Origin: CAZSLC01 sp964607675
GTDB lineage: Bacteria > Bacteroidota > Bacteroidia > Bacteroidales > UBA932
Length of the DNA: 25,172 nucleotides
Assembly: GCA_964607675.1 (NCBI GenBank)
Contig: CAZSLC010000026.1
Location: forward strand, 1-25,172
Direction: 5' to 3'
Positions 24,781 to 25,172 of this stretch are shown here, piece after piece (position 1 is the stretch's first letter; every line of letters begins with the position of its first letter). The notes under the pieces are model-generated. The model had not been told where the DNA came from, did not search any database, and saw only the letters and a list, made by a program, of their open reading frames with translations. A program made the position numbers and the translations under genes.

Positions 24781-25172
24781 GTGGCAACTACATTTTTTAT
24801 TCGTACTACTCAAAAGAGTGGAAAAACTAAACTTTTTGCACGATTACAGCTAAAGCAGCTAAATTTAGACTTAAGAGCCTCCACACAAATAGAAGTGGAT
24901 ATAAAGAGGTGGCAAGTAATCAATCGTAGTAAAGTAGCTCAGAATAACTTTTACAGAGATTTTCCAAATGTAAAAGCAGATACCGACAAAATAATTAAAG
25001 AAATTGATGCACTTACTAATAGTGGCACAAAAGCAATTAATTCAAGTGAATTTCGTACAGCAATAAATGATGCTCTTACAAGAGAGATAAAAGCAAAACA
25101 GGAGGAAGAGCAGAAAAAAGAGGCTGAAAAGATGGCAGCAAAAGCAAAAGCAGATGCAGAGGCTAAAAGAAT
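24781..25172 (+). CDS. Tyrosine recombinase (integrase), N-terminal part, runs off the window
   Basis: An open frame from GTG 24781 to the window edge gives 130 residues beginning VATTFFIRTTQKSGKTKLFARLQL. This looks like the arm-DNA-binding N-terminal domain of Bacteroidota phage/ICE integrases, then the start of a SAM-like region (about residue 60 on). The last 30 residues are a highly charged Lys/Glu/Ala helix. No ATG lies in frame between the upstream stop (24724-24726) and GTG 24781, so GTG is the best start. The catalytic domain is outside the window. Location next to tRNA-Arg supports site-specific integration. Whether the element is a phage, an ICE or an island cannot be seen. Confidence 0.8.
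   Translation, partial: MATTFFIRTTQKSGKTKLFARLQLKQLNLDLRASTQIEVDIKRWQVINRSKVAQNNFYRDFPNVKADTDKIIKEIDALTNSGTKAINSSEFRTAINDALTREIKAKQEEEQKKEAEKMAAKAKADAEAKR

Noticed and set aside
1..25172. CRISPR array, toxin-antitoxin pair or insertion sequence
   Set aside because: No regularly spaced repeats, no transposase and no small toxin/antitoxin gene pair were seen in the readable sequence.

Overview
The window looks like chromosomal DNA from a member of the Bacteroidota, most likely order Bacteroidales. Evidence: the protein families present (OPT transporter with N-terminal NAYRELKPGEEY, BtuG-like beta-propeller lipoprotein, TGS-SAD-nucleoside kinase fusion, CarboxypepD-regulatory TonB receptor), AT-rich intergenic DNA, and repeated Bacteroidota-type promoter elements (TTTG, 19 bp, TAnnTTTG). 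It is a scaffold: a run of exactly 100 N lies at 21737-21836. Genus cannot be told from sequence alone.

Layout. 1-110 carries a strong leftward promoter and a leader resembling those of rRNA operons; the transcribed gene lies outside the window. 258-6695 is a rightward gene run: OPT oligopeptide transporter, peptidase T, an AlaX-like tRNA-editing protein, a small His-rich two-helix membrane protein and a TonB-dependent receptor. 11205-6705 (minus strand) is a vitamin B12 uptake operon: promoter, full cobalamin riboswitch, btuB, btuG-like and btuF-like. It ends only 9 bp from the convergent TonB receptor gene. A deoxynucleoside kinase gene (minus) lies just upstream. A divergent 340-bp intergenic region leads to a 1419-aa soluble hybrid histidine kinase with about eight PAS domains. 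Then come a metallo-beta-lactamase-fold hydrolase, uvrA and a nucleoside kinase in one tight rightward cluster. After the assembly gap, a minus-strand FecCD/BtuC-type permease and its ATPase (C-terminus lost in the gap) are found, then a DUF308 membrane protein (plus), tRNA-Arg(CCG), and the start of a tyrosine recombinase gene running off the right edge.

How it fits together. OPT plus PepT suggest peptide import followed by tripeptide cleavage. BtuB-BtuG-BtuF with the riboswitch form the outer-membrane and periplasmic part of cobalamin uptake; the permease/ATPase pair 11 kb away has no riboswitch and is a candidate inner-membrane partner, though it could serve a siderophore instead. The His-rich protein and its TonB receptor look like a metal-related pair and are the least characterised item here. 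The tRNA-Arg/integrase junction, with short direct repeats between them, marks the probable left boundary of an integrated element whose body lies to the right. Most of the window is ordinary core genome; I do not see a clearly new multi-gene system fully contained in it.
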